The notes beneath the pieces were generated by a model that did not search any database, was not told where the DNA came from, and saw nothing but the letters and a program-made list of their open reading frames with translations. This document shows positions 32,325 to 41,455 of a stretch of 50,717 nucleotides of DNA, piece by piece (the stretch's first letter is position 1; each line of letters begins with the position of its first letter). The position numbers and the translations under genes are program-made. Source of the stretch: Hymenobacter elongatus (GTDB lineage: Bacteria; Bacteroidota; Bacteroidia; Cytophagales; Hymenobacteraceae); NCBI RefSeq assembly GCF_004745955.1, contig NZ_SRLD01000039.1, forward strand, positions 1 through 50,717. Direction: 5' to 3'.

Positions 32325-33985
32325 CTACTCGAAGCCGTTGCCGTTGCCTTCCGGATTGGATTCGGGCCGGCGGCGCTGGGGCGCGGGCTTGGTGTTGCCA
32401 AACCGGTAGCTGAAGCCCAGACAGGCAATGCGCGACTCCCGTTTGTTGCGGCTCACGGCATCGAGGCCGGGGCCGTAGGCATCGAAATTGAAGCGCTGGG
32501 TGTTGAAAATATCCGCCACCCGCAGCGTAATGCCCCCCGATCCTTCAGCACGGCTTGCTTGGCGGCCAGGTCGGTATTGAACGAGGTTTGCCGCCGGCCC
32601 TGCGCCGTCACCACCGGCGAGCGGTAGTTCAGCGACGCCTGGAAGTCGAGCTTTTTGGTAGGCGAAATAGTAGTGTTCAGGCGGGCCGTGAAAGCCATGT
32701 TGCTGTTGTTGATATCGGTGCCGGGACCCGCCGAGCCGCGAATGATGCGCCGGAATCCCGAGGCGTTGGCGTTCAGCTTCCAGAACGAGGTGAGCGTAGT
32801 AGCGCTGACCAGCTCCAGGCGGTAGTTGGTTTCGTCGCCCAGGTTCAGCTGCGTACTGTTGGTGACCTGGTTGCCGGTTAGCTCGTCGGTAATAACCGCG
32901 CGAAACCCTTTGATGGTCTGGGTTTCGAGGCTATAAAAAGCGGTGGCCGTAACGGAGCCGGCCGCGCCGAAAAACTGCTGACTACCCAGCTCCAGCGCAT
33001 GAATGTATTCGGGCAGCAGCAGCGGGTTGCCGGTGCGCAGGTTCAGCTGGTCGGAGCGGTCGGTGAAGGGGTTCAGCTCGCCTTGGTCGGGGCGCTGCAC
33101 GCGCCGCGAATAGCTCAGGCGCAGCTGCTGCGCCTTGCTGACATCGTAGGCCAGCACGGCACTAGGATAACAGGTTGAGGTAGCTGCGCCGGAACTGCTG
33201 ATCGGTGGAAAGCTGGTTGCCATGCGTGTTAGTTTGCTCGACGCGCAGGCCGCCCTGGTAGGTGAACTTGCCGAGGGCGCTGGCGTAGGTGCCATAAGCG
33301 GCCTGAATGTATTCCTGGTACTGAAACTGGTTGGAAGGGCTGAACTTCAGCGGCACCGAGCTGCTGAAGATATAGGTGTTGTCATACTGCCACACCAGGC
33401 TTTTGGCCCCGGTTTCGAGGCGGCTTTTCTCGCCGAGCGGATGCACGTAATCGACCTGGGCCGAAGCCTGATCTACCCTGTTATCGAACTGCTGCTGCTG
33501 GTTGGGCGCCGAGCCGTCGGTGAGATAGTAAAGCTGGGAGTTGATGGTGTTGGCGCTGCGCACGGGCGTATACACGGCGCTGGCCGTCAGCTCGCGGCTT
33601 TTTTGCCCCTCCCAGGTGCGGCGGTAGTCCAGGTTGAGGTCGGCGGAGCGGCTGCGGCCACGGCTGTCGTTGCGACGGTCGTTGGTGCCCAGCGGCACGG
33701 CGGTGGCATCGGTAAGGTTAGTCTGGCGCGACAGGATGGTTTCCCGCGAAGCGCCCCGGTTAAGGCGCGGCTGCACCGAAAGAGTCAGCGTTTGGGTGGG
33801 TGCCAGGCTGTAGTCGAGGCCCACGCGCACCGCGTGTGAGGCGTTGTGGCTCACGCCGGTGCGGTTTTGCCGGAGCAGCAAATCCTGGCGCTCCAGGGTT
33901 CCGTTCACGATTTCGGTGGTGAAGGTTTTCTGCTCGAGCGAGCCGTAGCCGAAGCGGCGGTCCTGCCGCAGGAACCGGGCGCGGC
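32325..33985 (-). pseudogene. Outer-membrane beta-barrel protein gene, 5'-truncated and frameshifted
   Basis: Read on the minus strand, the first fragment, in the frame of 33162-33908, starts abruptly near 33985 with FLRQDRRFGYGSLEQKTFTT, lacks plug and signal peptide, and ends near RSYLNL. The next frame, 32453-33160, continues PSAVLAYDVSKAQQLRLSYS and RRVQRPDQGELNPFTDRSDQ, with FNTDLAAKQAVLKDRG at its end. A third frame carries the C-terminus, ADIFNTQRFNFDAYG to FGFSYRFGN-like SYRFGNTKPAPQRRR and a TAG at 32325. At least two frameshifts and a missing N-terminal third make it nonfunctional. It resembles the OMP_b-brl_3 class of TonB-related barrels. The next gene abuts the truncation point. 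Confidence 0.75.
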
Positions 33986-33996
33986 CACAAGAATCC

Positions 33997-34428
33997 TTAT
34001 TTTACTTCTCTTCCATCGGCCCCAAACAGCACGTCACGGTGCTTGCCGCCTTTGGTAACTTCGGCCTCATACACGGTGGCTCCCGTGGCCACCGTCACGA
34101 TGCGGGCCGTTTCGGTCACGGTATATTCTTTGTACTGGCTGGCGAGCCGGGCTTGCACCGGGGCCAGCAGCTGCGCCATAGGCACTGCAGTTTCGGTTTC
34201 CAGCACTGTGCCTATGGCACTGATAATCGCCGACATTTTCGCTTTGTTCTGGGCAAATCCCACCTCGAAGCTGTGGTCTTCCTTTTCCCAGGCTACAGTT
34301 GTGCTTTGTGGATAGGCTTTCCGAAAAGCCGCCACGGCGGCGGCGGGCACTTGCTTGGCCGTCAGCTGCCGGGCTTGGGCAGCGCAGGGCAGCGTTGCCA
34401 GCAGGGCGAGTAGTACGGTCTTTTTCAT
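33997..34428 (-). CDS. Secreted PepSY-like small protein
   Basis: 143 residues from MKKTVLLALLATLPCAAQAR, a clear Sec signal peptide cleaved near Ala-Gln-Ala. The mature part has the PepSY-like/DUF2874 pattern: AAVAAFRKAYPQSTTVAWEK EDHSFEVGF, then a second repeat with VTVATGATVYEAEVTKGG. PepSY-like proteins of this type are periplasmic, often with unknown function. A longer in-frame start at 34674 would add non-conserved residues and is not used. It ends 12 bp before the truncated barrel gene. Confidence 0.75.
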   Translation of the reverse strand: MKKTVLLALLATLPCAAQARQLTAKQVPAAAVAAFRKAYPQSTTVAWEKEDHSFEVGFAQNKAKMSAIISAIGTVLETETAVPMAQLLAPVQARLASQYKEYTVTETARIVTVATGATVYEAEVTKGGKHRDVLFGADGREVK

Positions 34429-34624
34429 GGCAAAGGAGCAGGCTGAATGCGTGGGTTCCGGTCGAAAGCTGCCCCTCGGATTCTGGGCAAAACCTGGCTC
34501 TCCCCGCGCTATGGCTGGGTGGACTGCTCGGGCGGTGGCAGCCTGAGCGCCGTAGAGACACGCACACACAGCCCGCCGTTGCGCGACCGAACCTATTCTA
34601 GGCGGTGTAGACCGCAAGTAAAAA

Positions 34625-34720
34625 GAACGTCCTGTCGAGCAGCGCGAGACATCTCGCGTGCCGTAGTAAATCATGTTACCAGGGCACGCGAGATGTCTCG
34701 CGCTACTCGACAGGACGTTC
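34625..34720. repeat. Palindromic repeat, GAACGTCCTGTCGAG arms
   Basis: GAACGTCCTGTCGAGCAGCG CGAGACATCTCGCGTGC on the left. The right arm (GCACGCGAGATGTCTCGCGC TACTCGACAGGACGTTC) is nearly its complement. The loop is about 22 bp. It lies between the PAP2 gene and the PepSY-like gene. Confidence 0.85.
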
Positions 34721-34768
34721 CAGAAAGCACAAAATACTTCCCAAAGAGCTACTATTTACACAGCTTAG

Positions 34769-35596
34769 CTAGCGCGGCTGCCAGGTGAAGCGCAGCCCTG
34801 GAACCCCGGCCAGGCTGCTGCCCAGCCCGGGGCTGCTTTGCCAGGTAGGCGAAAAGCTCATGCCTTTGGGCAGGCGTGGTGGGCGGCCCCAGCGGTTGCG
34901 GTGGGAGAGGTAGCCCAGGTGGGCCGACAGAATACCGAAACCGGCACCGGCTACCACGTCGCTCTGCCAGTGCTTGGTATTAATCATGCGCAGGGCGGCC
35001 ACGCTGGTGGCAATGGCATAGGCCCCCACGCCATACCACTGGCTTTTGTCGCGAAATTCGGTGTGCACGATGCTGGCGGCCAGAAACGCCTGCGCCGTAT
35101 GGCCCGAGGGAAACGAGAGCTTATCCGATTTGTCGGGACGCTCCTCCCCCACCAAGCGCTTGACGGCAAACGTGCTGGCCAGCATGATTACTTCGCTTTT
35201 CAGAATCACCAGCCCGATATTCAGCCGGTCGTCGCGCGACTCGACGCCGGCCAGCGTTACCAGGCCCAGCTCCAGGTAGGGCGCGAAGATGAGGATATCG
35301 TCGAGCCGGGTGCGGTAGGTCGGAAACAGCTTGTAAATATCGCGCCGGGCCTGCTCATTGGTATAAAAGCCGTTGTTGTTGGCGTGCAGCGCGCCGTAGG
35401 TAATCAGCACGGCCGGTACGATGGTGGCTTTTACCAGCTTGCCTTTGTACCAGGGCCGGGTTCCGGCAGCCGACACCCCACCCGGATTTTCAAACTTATG
35501 GGTGGTATCGGCTGGCACCACCTGGGCCAGCACGGGTGCGCAGGAAGCGGCCCACAACGCCAGAACGGCTACACTACGGGTAATAAAATACTGCAT
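34769..35596 (-). CDS. PAP2-superfamily phosphatase, exported
   Basis: 275 residues with a signal peptide (MQYFITRSVAVLALWAASCA, cleavage near APVLAQ). Type 2 phosphatidic acid phosphatase signature: KRLVGEERPDKS near 145 (KxxxxxxRP), LSFPSGHTAQAFLAASIV near 160 (PSGH) and the third part in RMINTKHWQSDVVAGAGFG near 205 (His and Asp). Hydrophobic helices lie around 60-80 and 120-145. It probably acts on lipid phosphates or undecaprenyl pyrophosphate on the periplasmic side. The substrate is not determined. Confidence 0.85.
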   Translation of the reverse strand: MQYFITRSVAVLALWAASCAPVLAQVVPADTTHKFENPGGVSAAGTRPWYKGKLVKATIVPAVLITYGALHANNNGFYTNEQARRDIYKLFPTYRTRLDDILIFAPYLELGLVTLAGVESRDDRLNIGLVILKSEVIMLASTFAVKRLVGEERPDKSDKLSFPSGHTAQAFLAASIVHTEFRDKSQWYGVGAYAIATSVAALRMINTKHWQSDVVAGAGFGILSAHLGYLSHRNRWGRPPRLPKGMSFSPTWQSSPGLGSSLAGVPGLRFTWQPR

Positions 35597-35674
35597 ACGG
35601 ACGAGAGAGGAAGCAAAAGTAGTACAAGAAAAAAGCGACGGTAAAAATTCTATCAGCCGGCTTTTTTCTCAGTA

Positions 35675-35820
35675 AAGCTGTTTAGAAAGTCGATATAATC
35701 AATGCAGAACGTCCTGCTGAGCTTGTCGAAGCATCTCTCCTGAACAATTGCCGGGAAGTAAAGCGGGAGAGATGCTTCGACAAGCTCAGCACGACGTTCG
35801 ACAGACTTGCTAAACAGCTT
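35675..35820. repeat. 146-bp MITE-like element with AAGCTGTTTAG ends
   Basis: AAGCTGTTTAGAAAGTC (35675 on) and GACTTGCTAAACAGCTT (ending 35820) are terminal inverted repeats with one mismatch. Inside lies a GAACGTCCTGCTGAGCTTGT palindrome (35707-35799). This copy shows the most complete ends of the GTCATGCTGAG family. Partial ends are visible around 2134, 27509 and 49278. A frame of 88 residues at 35653-35919 is built from the repeat and is not listed as a gene. Confidence 0.85.
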
Positions 35821-36097
35821 CAGTATAAAAGCGTGGCGGAAATTTCCCGGTAGGCTGACGTTGAAGCTATTTTTAGCACTTAAAACAACAGGTAGCACGG
35901 CATGCCCGATATGCGCCAAATAAGCAGCACAAATCTAAAGCTAATCTGAGCACGGAACCTTCTTATCCGGCGCAGCCAACCGATTCGGGCACCCGAACCA
36001 GGCACTTTGGAGCAGCAATGACGCTACCACGCGGGCCAACTTCGCTTCGGCTGCTGCGTTGAAAGCCTACTGGTTTTACGCGTCTTTTCCTGCTGCT

Positions 36098-36961
36098 ATG
36101 AAAATACTACTTGCCTGTTTAGCTGCCACGCTCCTGGCCAGCGCTACCGCCAGCGCACAATCGGCACCCGCCGCGCTCCGCTCCTACGACTGGCAACAGC
36201 CTACCGCCACCTTCACACTGCCCAAGGAGTTGCGGGAGGTGTCCGGCATTGCCTTTCTGGCCAACCAGCGCGTGGGCTGTGTTGAAGATCAGACGGGCAC
36301 TATTTATATCTATAATCTGGCCACGAAGCGCGTCGAGTCGAAGCTGGTATTCGGCAAGCAAGGCGACTACGAGGATATCGTGCGCCTGCAAAGCGGCTGG
36401 CTGGTGCTGCGCAGCGACGGGACGCTTTTCAAACACTCCGACCAGGGCAGCACCACTTCGTACGCTACCGGCCTGACGGTCGCCAACAACCCCGAGGGCC
36501 TGGCGTATGACCAGCAGAGCGGCACCGTGCTGGTGGCCTGCAAAGGCAGTGCCGGCGTAGGCCAGCCCGACCAGAAGCGCGCCCTCTACCGCCTCGACGC
36601 GAAGACCTTCCGGGCGGAAACCAAACCCGCCTACGTGCTCGACGTGGCCGAGCTCATTGCCCTGGACCGCCGCCAGGGCAAAGGCACGACGATCAACAAA
36701 TTTGCGCCATCGGCCGTGGCCATTCATCCACTCAGCCGGCATTTGTTCGTGCTGGCCGCCAGCGGCAACGCCCTCGTGGAGCTGGATGAGCAGGGCACGG
36801 CCCTCTCCGTGCAGAAGCTGCCGCGCAAGCTGTTTCCGCAGCCCGAAGGCCTGACTTTCGCCCCCAACGGTGACCTCTACATTTCCAGCGAAATGGGCGA
36901 CAACGGCAAGTCCGGCATGATTCAGTTTTTCCGAGCCTCCACTATAGCGGCCAACAAGTAG
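36098..36961 (+). CDS. Secreted SdiA-regulated-like beta-propeller protein
   Basis: 287 residues from MKILLACLAATLLASATASA, a signal peptide cleaved near SAQ. The preceding in-frame TTG at 36059 is not used. The mature protein has repeated short strands: LPKELREVSGIAFLANQRVG, VFGKQGDYEDIVRLQSGWLV, NNPEGLAYDQQSGTVLVACK and LPRKLFPQPEGLTFAPNGDL. The E-G-(I/L)-A/T-(F/Y) pattern at blade starts is typical of the SdiA-regulated (PF06977)-like family. Probably periplasmic. Activity unknown. A strong terminator follows. Confidence 0.7.
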   Translation: MKILLACLAATLLASATASAQSAPAALRSYDWQQPTATFTLPKELREVSGIAFLANQRVGCVEDQTGTIYIYNLATKRVESKLVFGKQGDYEDIVRLQSGWLVLRSDGTLFKHSDQGSTTSYATGLTVANNPEGLAYDQQSGTVLVACKGSAGVGQPDQKRALYRLDAKTFRAETKPAYVLDVAELIALDRRQGKGTTINKFAPSAVAIHPLSRHLFVLAASGNALVELDEQGTALSVQKLPRKLFPQPEGLTFAPNGDLYISSEMGDNGKSGMIQFFRASTIAANK

Positions 36962-36976
36962 GCAAGCGCAAATGGC

Positions 36977-37012
36977 AAAAAGGGCGTGCTACTTCCGTAG
37001 CACGCCCTTTTT
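36977..37012. terminator. Bidirectional intrinsic terminator
   Basis: AAAAAGGGCGTGCTAC, loop TTCC, GTAGCACGCCCTTTTT: a 16-bp perfect stem that includes its own A and T runs. It separates the plus-strand propeller gene from the end of the GH3 gene on the minus strand. Confidence 0.9.
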
Positions 37013-37098
37013 GGTGTCAGATTTTACCAGACTTTCAAGAGGCATTGGTTTGTCATACTCATCTGGCGTCCGCGCAAGCAGGTCACGCCTTTTCAGTT

Positions 37099-39420
37099 TT
37101 AGTTGCCGGTCAGCGTGAAGGTGGCTTCCTGCGTATCGCGCGAGTTGGAGCCTACGAACACCTGGAAATCACCGGGCTCGGCGACAAACTGCAGGTCGTT
37201 GTTGTAGAACTTCAGGTCTTCGGGGGTGAGGCGGAAAGTGAGCGTGCGGCTTTCGCCTTTTTTGAGCAGCACTTTCTGGAAGCTTTTCAGCTCCCGCACG
37301 GGCCGCGTTACCGAGCCCACTACGTCGCGGATGTAGAGTTGGGCCACTTCCTCGCCGTCGTAGCTGCCGGTGTTTTTCACGGTTACTTTCACGTCCAGCG
37401 TGCCGCTGGCACTTAGCGTAGTGGTGCTCAGCTCGGGCTTGGAGTAGGTGAAGGTGGTGTAGCTCAGGCCAAACCCGAATGGGTAAAGCGGCTCGTTGGT
37501 GATATCGAGGTAGCGCGACTTATATTTATCCAGCGGCTGGTCGTTGAAGGGCCGACCAGTGCTTTTGTGGTTGTAATAGAGCGGTATCTGGCCCACGCTC
37601 TGCGGGAAAGTAGCGGTGAGCTTGCCCGACGGATTGTAGCCGCCAAAGAGCACGTCGGCAATGGCATTACCGCCCTGCGTACCCGAAAACCACGTTTCCA
37701 GGATGGCATCGGCGTTCTGATTTTCCCAGCTCAGCGTGAGGGGCCGGCCGTTCATGAGCACGACTACCAGCGGCTTGCCGGTTTTCTTCAGGGCCTTCAG
37801 CAACTCCAGCTGCGGGCCGGGCAAGCCGATATCCGAGCGGCTGGCCGCCTCCCCCGACATACCCTGCGACTCGCCTACCACGGCCACCACCACATCGGCA
37901 CTTTGGGCCACTTTCACGGCTTCCTGTATCATCTCTTCCGCGCTGCGCTTGTCCACGTTCAGCTCGCCGCCGTGGGCATTCAGGCGGTCTATCATCTGCT
38001 GGTCGTCGGTGAAGTTGGCACCCTGGGCCGTCACGATTTTCACCGCGCTACCGGCCACGTTGCGAATTCCCTGCTCCACCGAAATGGCCTGCTTCCAGTC
38101 GCCGGCTCCGCTCCAGTTGCCGATCAGGTCGCGCTGCCGGGTAGCCAAGGGGCCGACCAGGGCAATAGTGCCGGCCTTTTTCAGGGGTAGCGTCTGCTTG
38201 TCGTTTTTGAGCAGTACGAAGCTTTTTCGGGCAATGTCGCGGGCATCGTCGAGGAATTCCTTCTTCATCAGCGTGGCCTTGGCCCGCTTCTCACTCACGC
38301 CCCGGTAGGGGTCTTTAAACAAGCCCAGCTTGTACTTGCCTTCCAGAATGCGGCGGCAGGCCAGGTCGATGACTTCCTGCTTCACGGTGCCGTCCTTGAG
38401 GTTTTGGGCCACGTTTTTCAGGAATATTTCCCCCACCATATCCTGGTCGGCCCCGGCATTGAGCGCCATAGCCGATACCTGCGCGTCGTTGCCCACGCCG
38501 TGGGCCACCATTTCGTTGATGGCGGTGTAGTCGGTGACCACAAAGCCCTTGAAGCCCCACTGCTGGCGTAGCAAATCGGTCAGCAGCCACTTATTGCCGG
38601 TGGCCGGAATACCGTTCACCTCGTTGAACGACGACATCACCGAGCCCACGCCGGCCTCAATGGCGGCTTTGTAGGGCGGCAGGTACTCGTTGTACATGCG
38701 CGCCAAGCTCATGTCGGTGGTGTTGTAGTCGCGGCCGGCTTCGGCGGCCCCGTAGAGGGCAAAGTGCTTGAGGCAGGCCATGACGGTGTTGTTCTTCGTC
38801 AAATCGGTACCCTGGTAGCCGCGCACCATGGCGCGGGCAATCTGGGAGCCCAGGTACGGATCTTCGCCGCCGCCCTCTGCCACGCGGCCCCAGCGCGGGT
38901 CGCGGGCAATGTCCACCATCGGCGAAAACACCCAGTGCAGGCCATCAGCCGCCGACTCCTCGGCTGCAATCCGGGCGCTGCGCTCAATGGCGGTCATATC
39001 CCAACTAGCCGAGAGGCCCAGCGGAATGGGGAAGATGGTGCGGTGGCCGTGAATGACGTCGTAGCCAAACATGAGCGGAATGTGCAGGCGCGTTTCCCTG
39101 AGCGCCATTTCCTGGAGCTTGCGGGCCGCAATAGGCGTGTAGGTATTGAACACGCCGCCGACGGCCCCTTTGCGGATATTTACGTCCACATCCTTGCTGA
39201 CTACCGGCCCGGTGACGTCGAAGCCCACGGTTATCAGATTGAGCTGCCCGATCTTCTCTTCCAGCGTCATCTTACGCATCAAGTCATCGATAAAGCGCTG
39301 CATTTTGGCGTCGTCGGTTGTGCCGGAAGCGGCGGCGCGGGCGGCTTGCTGGGCGTGCAGCGCGGGGCTCAGCAGCAGGCCCAACGACAACAGCACGGCG
39401 GTACGGAAGGTATGTTTCAT
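37099..39420 (-). CDS. Glycoside hydrolase family 3 beta-glucosidase (BglX-like)
   Basis: 773 residues from MKHTFRTAVLLSLGLLLSPA, a signal peptide ending at LHAQ. The GH3 N-terminal barrel carries HRTIFPIPLGLSASWD, WGRVAEGGGEDPYLG and GFKGFVVTDYTAINEM (the nucleophile Asp). The C-terminal GH3 domain spans about 400-620. A fibronectin III-like tail follows (VKNTGSYDGEEVAQLYIRDV...), as in BglX. It is the last gene of the polysaccharide utilisation locus and probably cleaves oligosaccharides made by the upstream endo-enzyme, in the periplasm. An in-frame start at 39471 would add 17 residues before the signal peptide and is rejected. Confidence 0.9.
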   Translation of the reverse strand: MKHTFRTAVLLSLGLLLSPALHAQQAARAAASGTTDDAKMQRFIDDLMRKMTLEEKIGQLNLITVGFDVTGPVVSKDVDVNIRKGAVGGVFNTYTPIAARKLQEMALRETRLHIPLMFGYDVIHGHRTIFPIPLGLSASWDMTAIERSARIAAEESAADGLHWVFSPMVDIARDPRWGRVAEGGGEDPYLGSQIARAMVRGYQGTDLTKNNTVMACLKHFALYGAAEAGRDYNTTDMSLARMYNEYLPPYKAAIEAGVGSVMSSFNEVNGIPATGNKWLLTDLLRQQWGFKGFVVTDYTAINEMVAHGVGNDAQVSAMALNAGADQDMVGEIFLKNVAQNLKDGTVKQEVIDLACRRILEGKYKLGLFKDPYRGVSEKRAKATLMKKEFLDDARDIARKSFVLLKNDKQTLPLKKAGTIALVGPLATRQRDLIGNWSGAGDWKQAISVEQGIRNVAGSAVKIVTAQGANFTDDQQMIDRLNAHGGELNVDKRSAEEMIQEAVKVAQSADVVVAVVGESQGMSGEAASRSDIGLPGPQLELLKALKKTGKPLVVVLMNGRPLTLSWENQNADAILETWFSGTQGGNAIADVLFGGYNPSGKLTATFPQSVGQIPLYYNHKSTGRPFNDQPLDKYKSRYLDITNEPLYPFGFGLSYTTFTYSKPELSTTTLSASGTLDVKVTVKNTGSYDGEEVAQLYIRDVVGSVTRPVRELKSFQKVLLKKGESRTLTFRLTPEDLKFYNNDLQFVAEPGDFQVFVGSNSRDTQEATFTLTGN

Positions 39421-39511
39421 GGAGAAAGAATAGGAAGGATTGTAAAGCGGAACACAAAACCTCTCGGCCAACGAATAGAGCTCTACAGCTCATAGGCGAG
39501 GTTTTTCGTTG

Positions 39512-41452
39512 TTATTTAACCGTCAGGACCGGACTGCGGGCCGATACGCCGTTTTCATTGAGCGCCTCGATGCTGAAGTGGTAGGGCCGGTCCTTGTCCA
39601 TGCCCTTGAAATAGTACTCGCTCTGCCCGTGTACCATCAGGCAGGAGTAGAGCTTATCGGGGGCAATGCCGGTGTAGATATTGTAGGCGTAGGCGCCGCT
39701 GGCGGCGGTCCATTTCAGCCAGGCGCTCCGCTTGTCCTTCTCGGTGCGCAGCACCACCAGGTCGGTGACGGGCGCGGGGGCCGGGCCGGGGCCCTGCCCG
39801 AAAACCCGCAGGCCGCTGAGGGCGAATGTGCCGGTGGGCACGTGGCGGTTTTCCAGCTTCAAGAAACGGGTTTTTACCGGCTTCACCAACTCAATATAGT
39901 CGTGGGGCACGTCGGTTTTGTTCTGGCTTTTGTCAATCAGCACCTTCCATTTGCGGCCATTTTCCGAATACCAGAGTTTGTACTGGTGAAACGTGCCCTG
40001 CTGCTTGCCCAGAAAATCGGCATCCTGGTCGGCATAGTTGAGTTGAATGGCCCGCACGGTGCTCACCGCGCCCAAATCGGTCTGGATAAACTCGCCTGCG
40101 TTGCCGGTGGACGCACTCCAGTAGGTTTTGATGTTTTCGTCGACGGCGTAGTTGGGCAAATAGCCGCCGAGCGTGGACGAAACCTGCACCGGTTTCTGGT
40201 AGTTGAGCAGCATCCAGCCCGTAAAGCGGGGTTGCAGGTGGTCCTGCGGGCCAGTGGGCAGGTAGTGCGGGTAGTCGCCGAAGGTGGTGTTGCTGTACAA
40301 GGTGCCGTCCTGGTCGAAGCCGGCGGGCCCCAAACCCAGCCGCCGCTCGAAGTTGTTTTTCACCGACACCACCAGCGTGGACAGGTGCCACCAGTTGCCC
40401 CAGGTATCCTGAAAGGTGTTGCCGTGGCCCGCGCCCCGGGCAAAGCCGCCGGGCTTGTAGGCAAACGGATTGTGGGGCTGGGGCGTGAAGGGGCCGAGGG
40501 GTTTGTCACTGACCTGCACGCCGTCGGCATAGCCGCTGAATTCGGTGCCGGGCGCGCCGTACTGCAGGTAATACTTGCTGCCGTGCTTCGTCATCCAGGC
40601 ACCTTCCATAAACGGGTCCAGGAAGGTATTATCGAGGTATTCGCCGAAGCGCTGCCACCCGAATTTCGTGTCATCTAAGCGTATAAGCTCCCGGGGCTGC
40701 CCGATGGGCTGGAAGGTGTGCCGGCTGATCTGCTGGCCGTAGAGCGGCAGCGTGTTGGAGCTGCCCCAGTAGAGGTACAGCTTGCCATCGTCATCGAGAA
40801 AAAAAGCCGGGTCCCAGGCTCCAATCTGAAACGGTTCCACGGCTTCTTTCCACTCGTTGGCCTTGGGATTAGTGCTCATCCAGATCGGGAAATTCTTCTC
40901 GTGGGTCGAGCCGAAAACCAGCAGCGTATCGCCAAGCACGAATACGGCCGGGGCACACAAGTCGTCGTACACTTTATGCTGGGGCTTGAGGAAGGAGCGC
41001 GACACGAACTGCCAGCTATACAGGTCGGGGCTGTGCCAGTAGCCCCACTGGTTGGTGCTGAACAGGTAGTACTCGCCCTTGAAAAGCGTAATGACCGGGT
41101 CGGCGGTGGCGCGGTGCCGGCCGGCCTTGGCGAAGTCGGGAATGGGCGTGTAGCCGTAGTCCAGGTTTAGCGGGTTGCAGTAGGTAAGCTGGCCGGGGCT
41201 GCGCGTGGGCTGGGCGAATAGTGAAGACGTCAGCAGAAGTAGGCAGACGAAGCCCCCCACCCCCCGGCCCCCTCCCCTCCGGGAGAGGGGGAGCCTGGCG
41301 GTATTAAATAACTGACCCAGCTGGCTCAGGCCAGAGGTAACGACTTGAGCAAAGAAAATATTGGTGCTTACAAGCAAAGATGAAACTCTGTTTTCGGCTG
41401 GCTCCCCCTCTCCCAGCGGGGAGGGGGCCGGGGGGTGGGGTCCACGTTGCAT
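39512..41452 (-). CDS. GH43-like glycosidase with F5/8 type C and FnIII domains
   Basis: 646 residues if the ATG at 41452 is used. The catalytic five-blade region has ATADPVITLFKGEYYLFST (base Asp), AWDPAFFLDDDGKLYLYWGS (pKa-modulating Asp) and LDPFMEGAWMTKHGSKYYLQ (acid Glu). A coagulation factor 5/8 type C module follows (about 390-530), then an FnIII domain. The signal peptide FVCLLLLTSSLFAQ starts near residue 68. The first ~66 residues are read from a GC-rich repeat pair and are probably not native. A GTG six codons earlier than the hydrophobic stretch (MGGFVC-like) could serve as start. Substrate is not certain: arabinan or xylan-type side chains are usual for GH43. Confidence 0.85.
   Translation of the reverse strand: MQRGPHPPAPSPLGEGEPAENRVSSLLVSTNIFFAQVVTSGLSQLGQLFNTARLPLSRRGGGRGVGGFVCLLLLTSSLFAQPTRSPGQLTYCNPLNLDYGYTPIPDFAKAGRHRATADPVITLFKGEYYLFSTNQWGYWHSPDLYSWQFVSRSFLKPQHKVYDDLCAPAVFVLGDTLLVFGSTHEKNFPIWMSTNPKANEWKEAVEPFQIGAWDPAFFLDDDGKLYLYWGSSNTLPLYGQQISRHTFQPIGQPRELIRLDDTKFGWQRFGEYLDNTFLDPFMEGAWMTKHGSKYYLQYGAPGTEFSGYADGVQVSDKPLGPFTPQPHNPFAYKPGGFARGAGHGNTFQDTWGNWWHLSTLVVSVKNNFERRLGLGPAGFDQDGTLYSNTTFGDYPHYLPTGPQDHLQPRFTGWMLLNYQKPVQVSSTLGGYLPNYAVDENIKTYWSASTGNAGEFIQTDLGAVSTVRAIQLNYADQDADFLGKQQGTFHQYKLWYSENGRKWKVLIDKSQNKTDVPHDYIELVKPVKTRFLKLENRHVPTGTFALSGLRVFGQGPGPAPAPVTDLVVLRTEKDKRSAWLKWTAASGAYAYNIYTGIAPDKLYSCLMVHGQSEYYFKGMDKDRPYHFSIEALNENGVSARSPVLTVK
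41253..41440. repeat. Convergent GC-rich hairpin pair between the GH144 and GH43 genes
   Basis: The left copy is 41253-41293 (CCCCCCACCCCCCGGCCCCC TCCCCTCCGGGAGAGGGGG). The right copy, 41402-41440, is inverted. The spacer of 108 bp contains the 5' part of the GH43 reading frame. The pair displaces the normal region that should hold the GH43 start. Confidence 0.75.
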
Positions 41453-41455
41453 AGC

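Noticed and set aside
35653..35919. An 88-codon frame on the minus strand
   Set aside because: Most of it is the palindromic element itself (RAELVEASLPL is the usual translation of the repeat).
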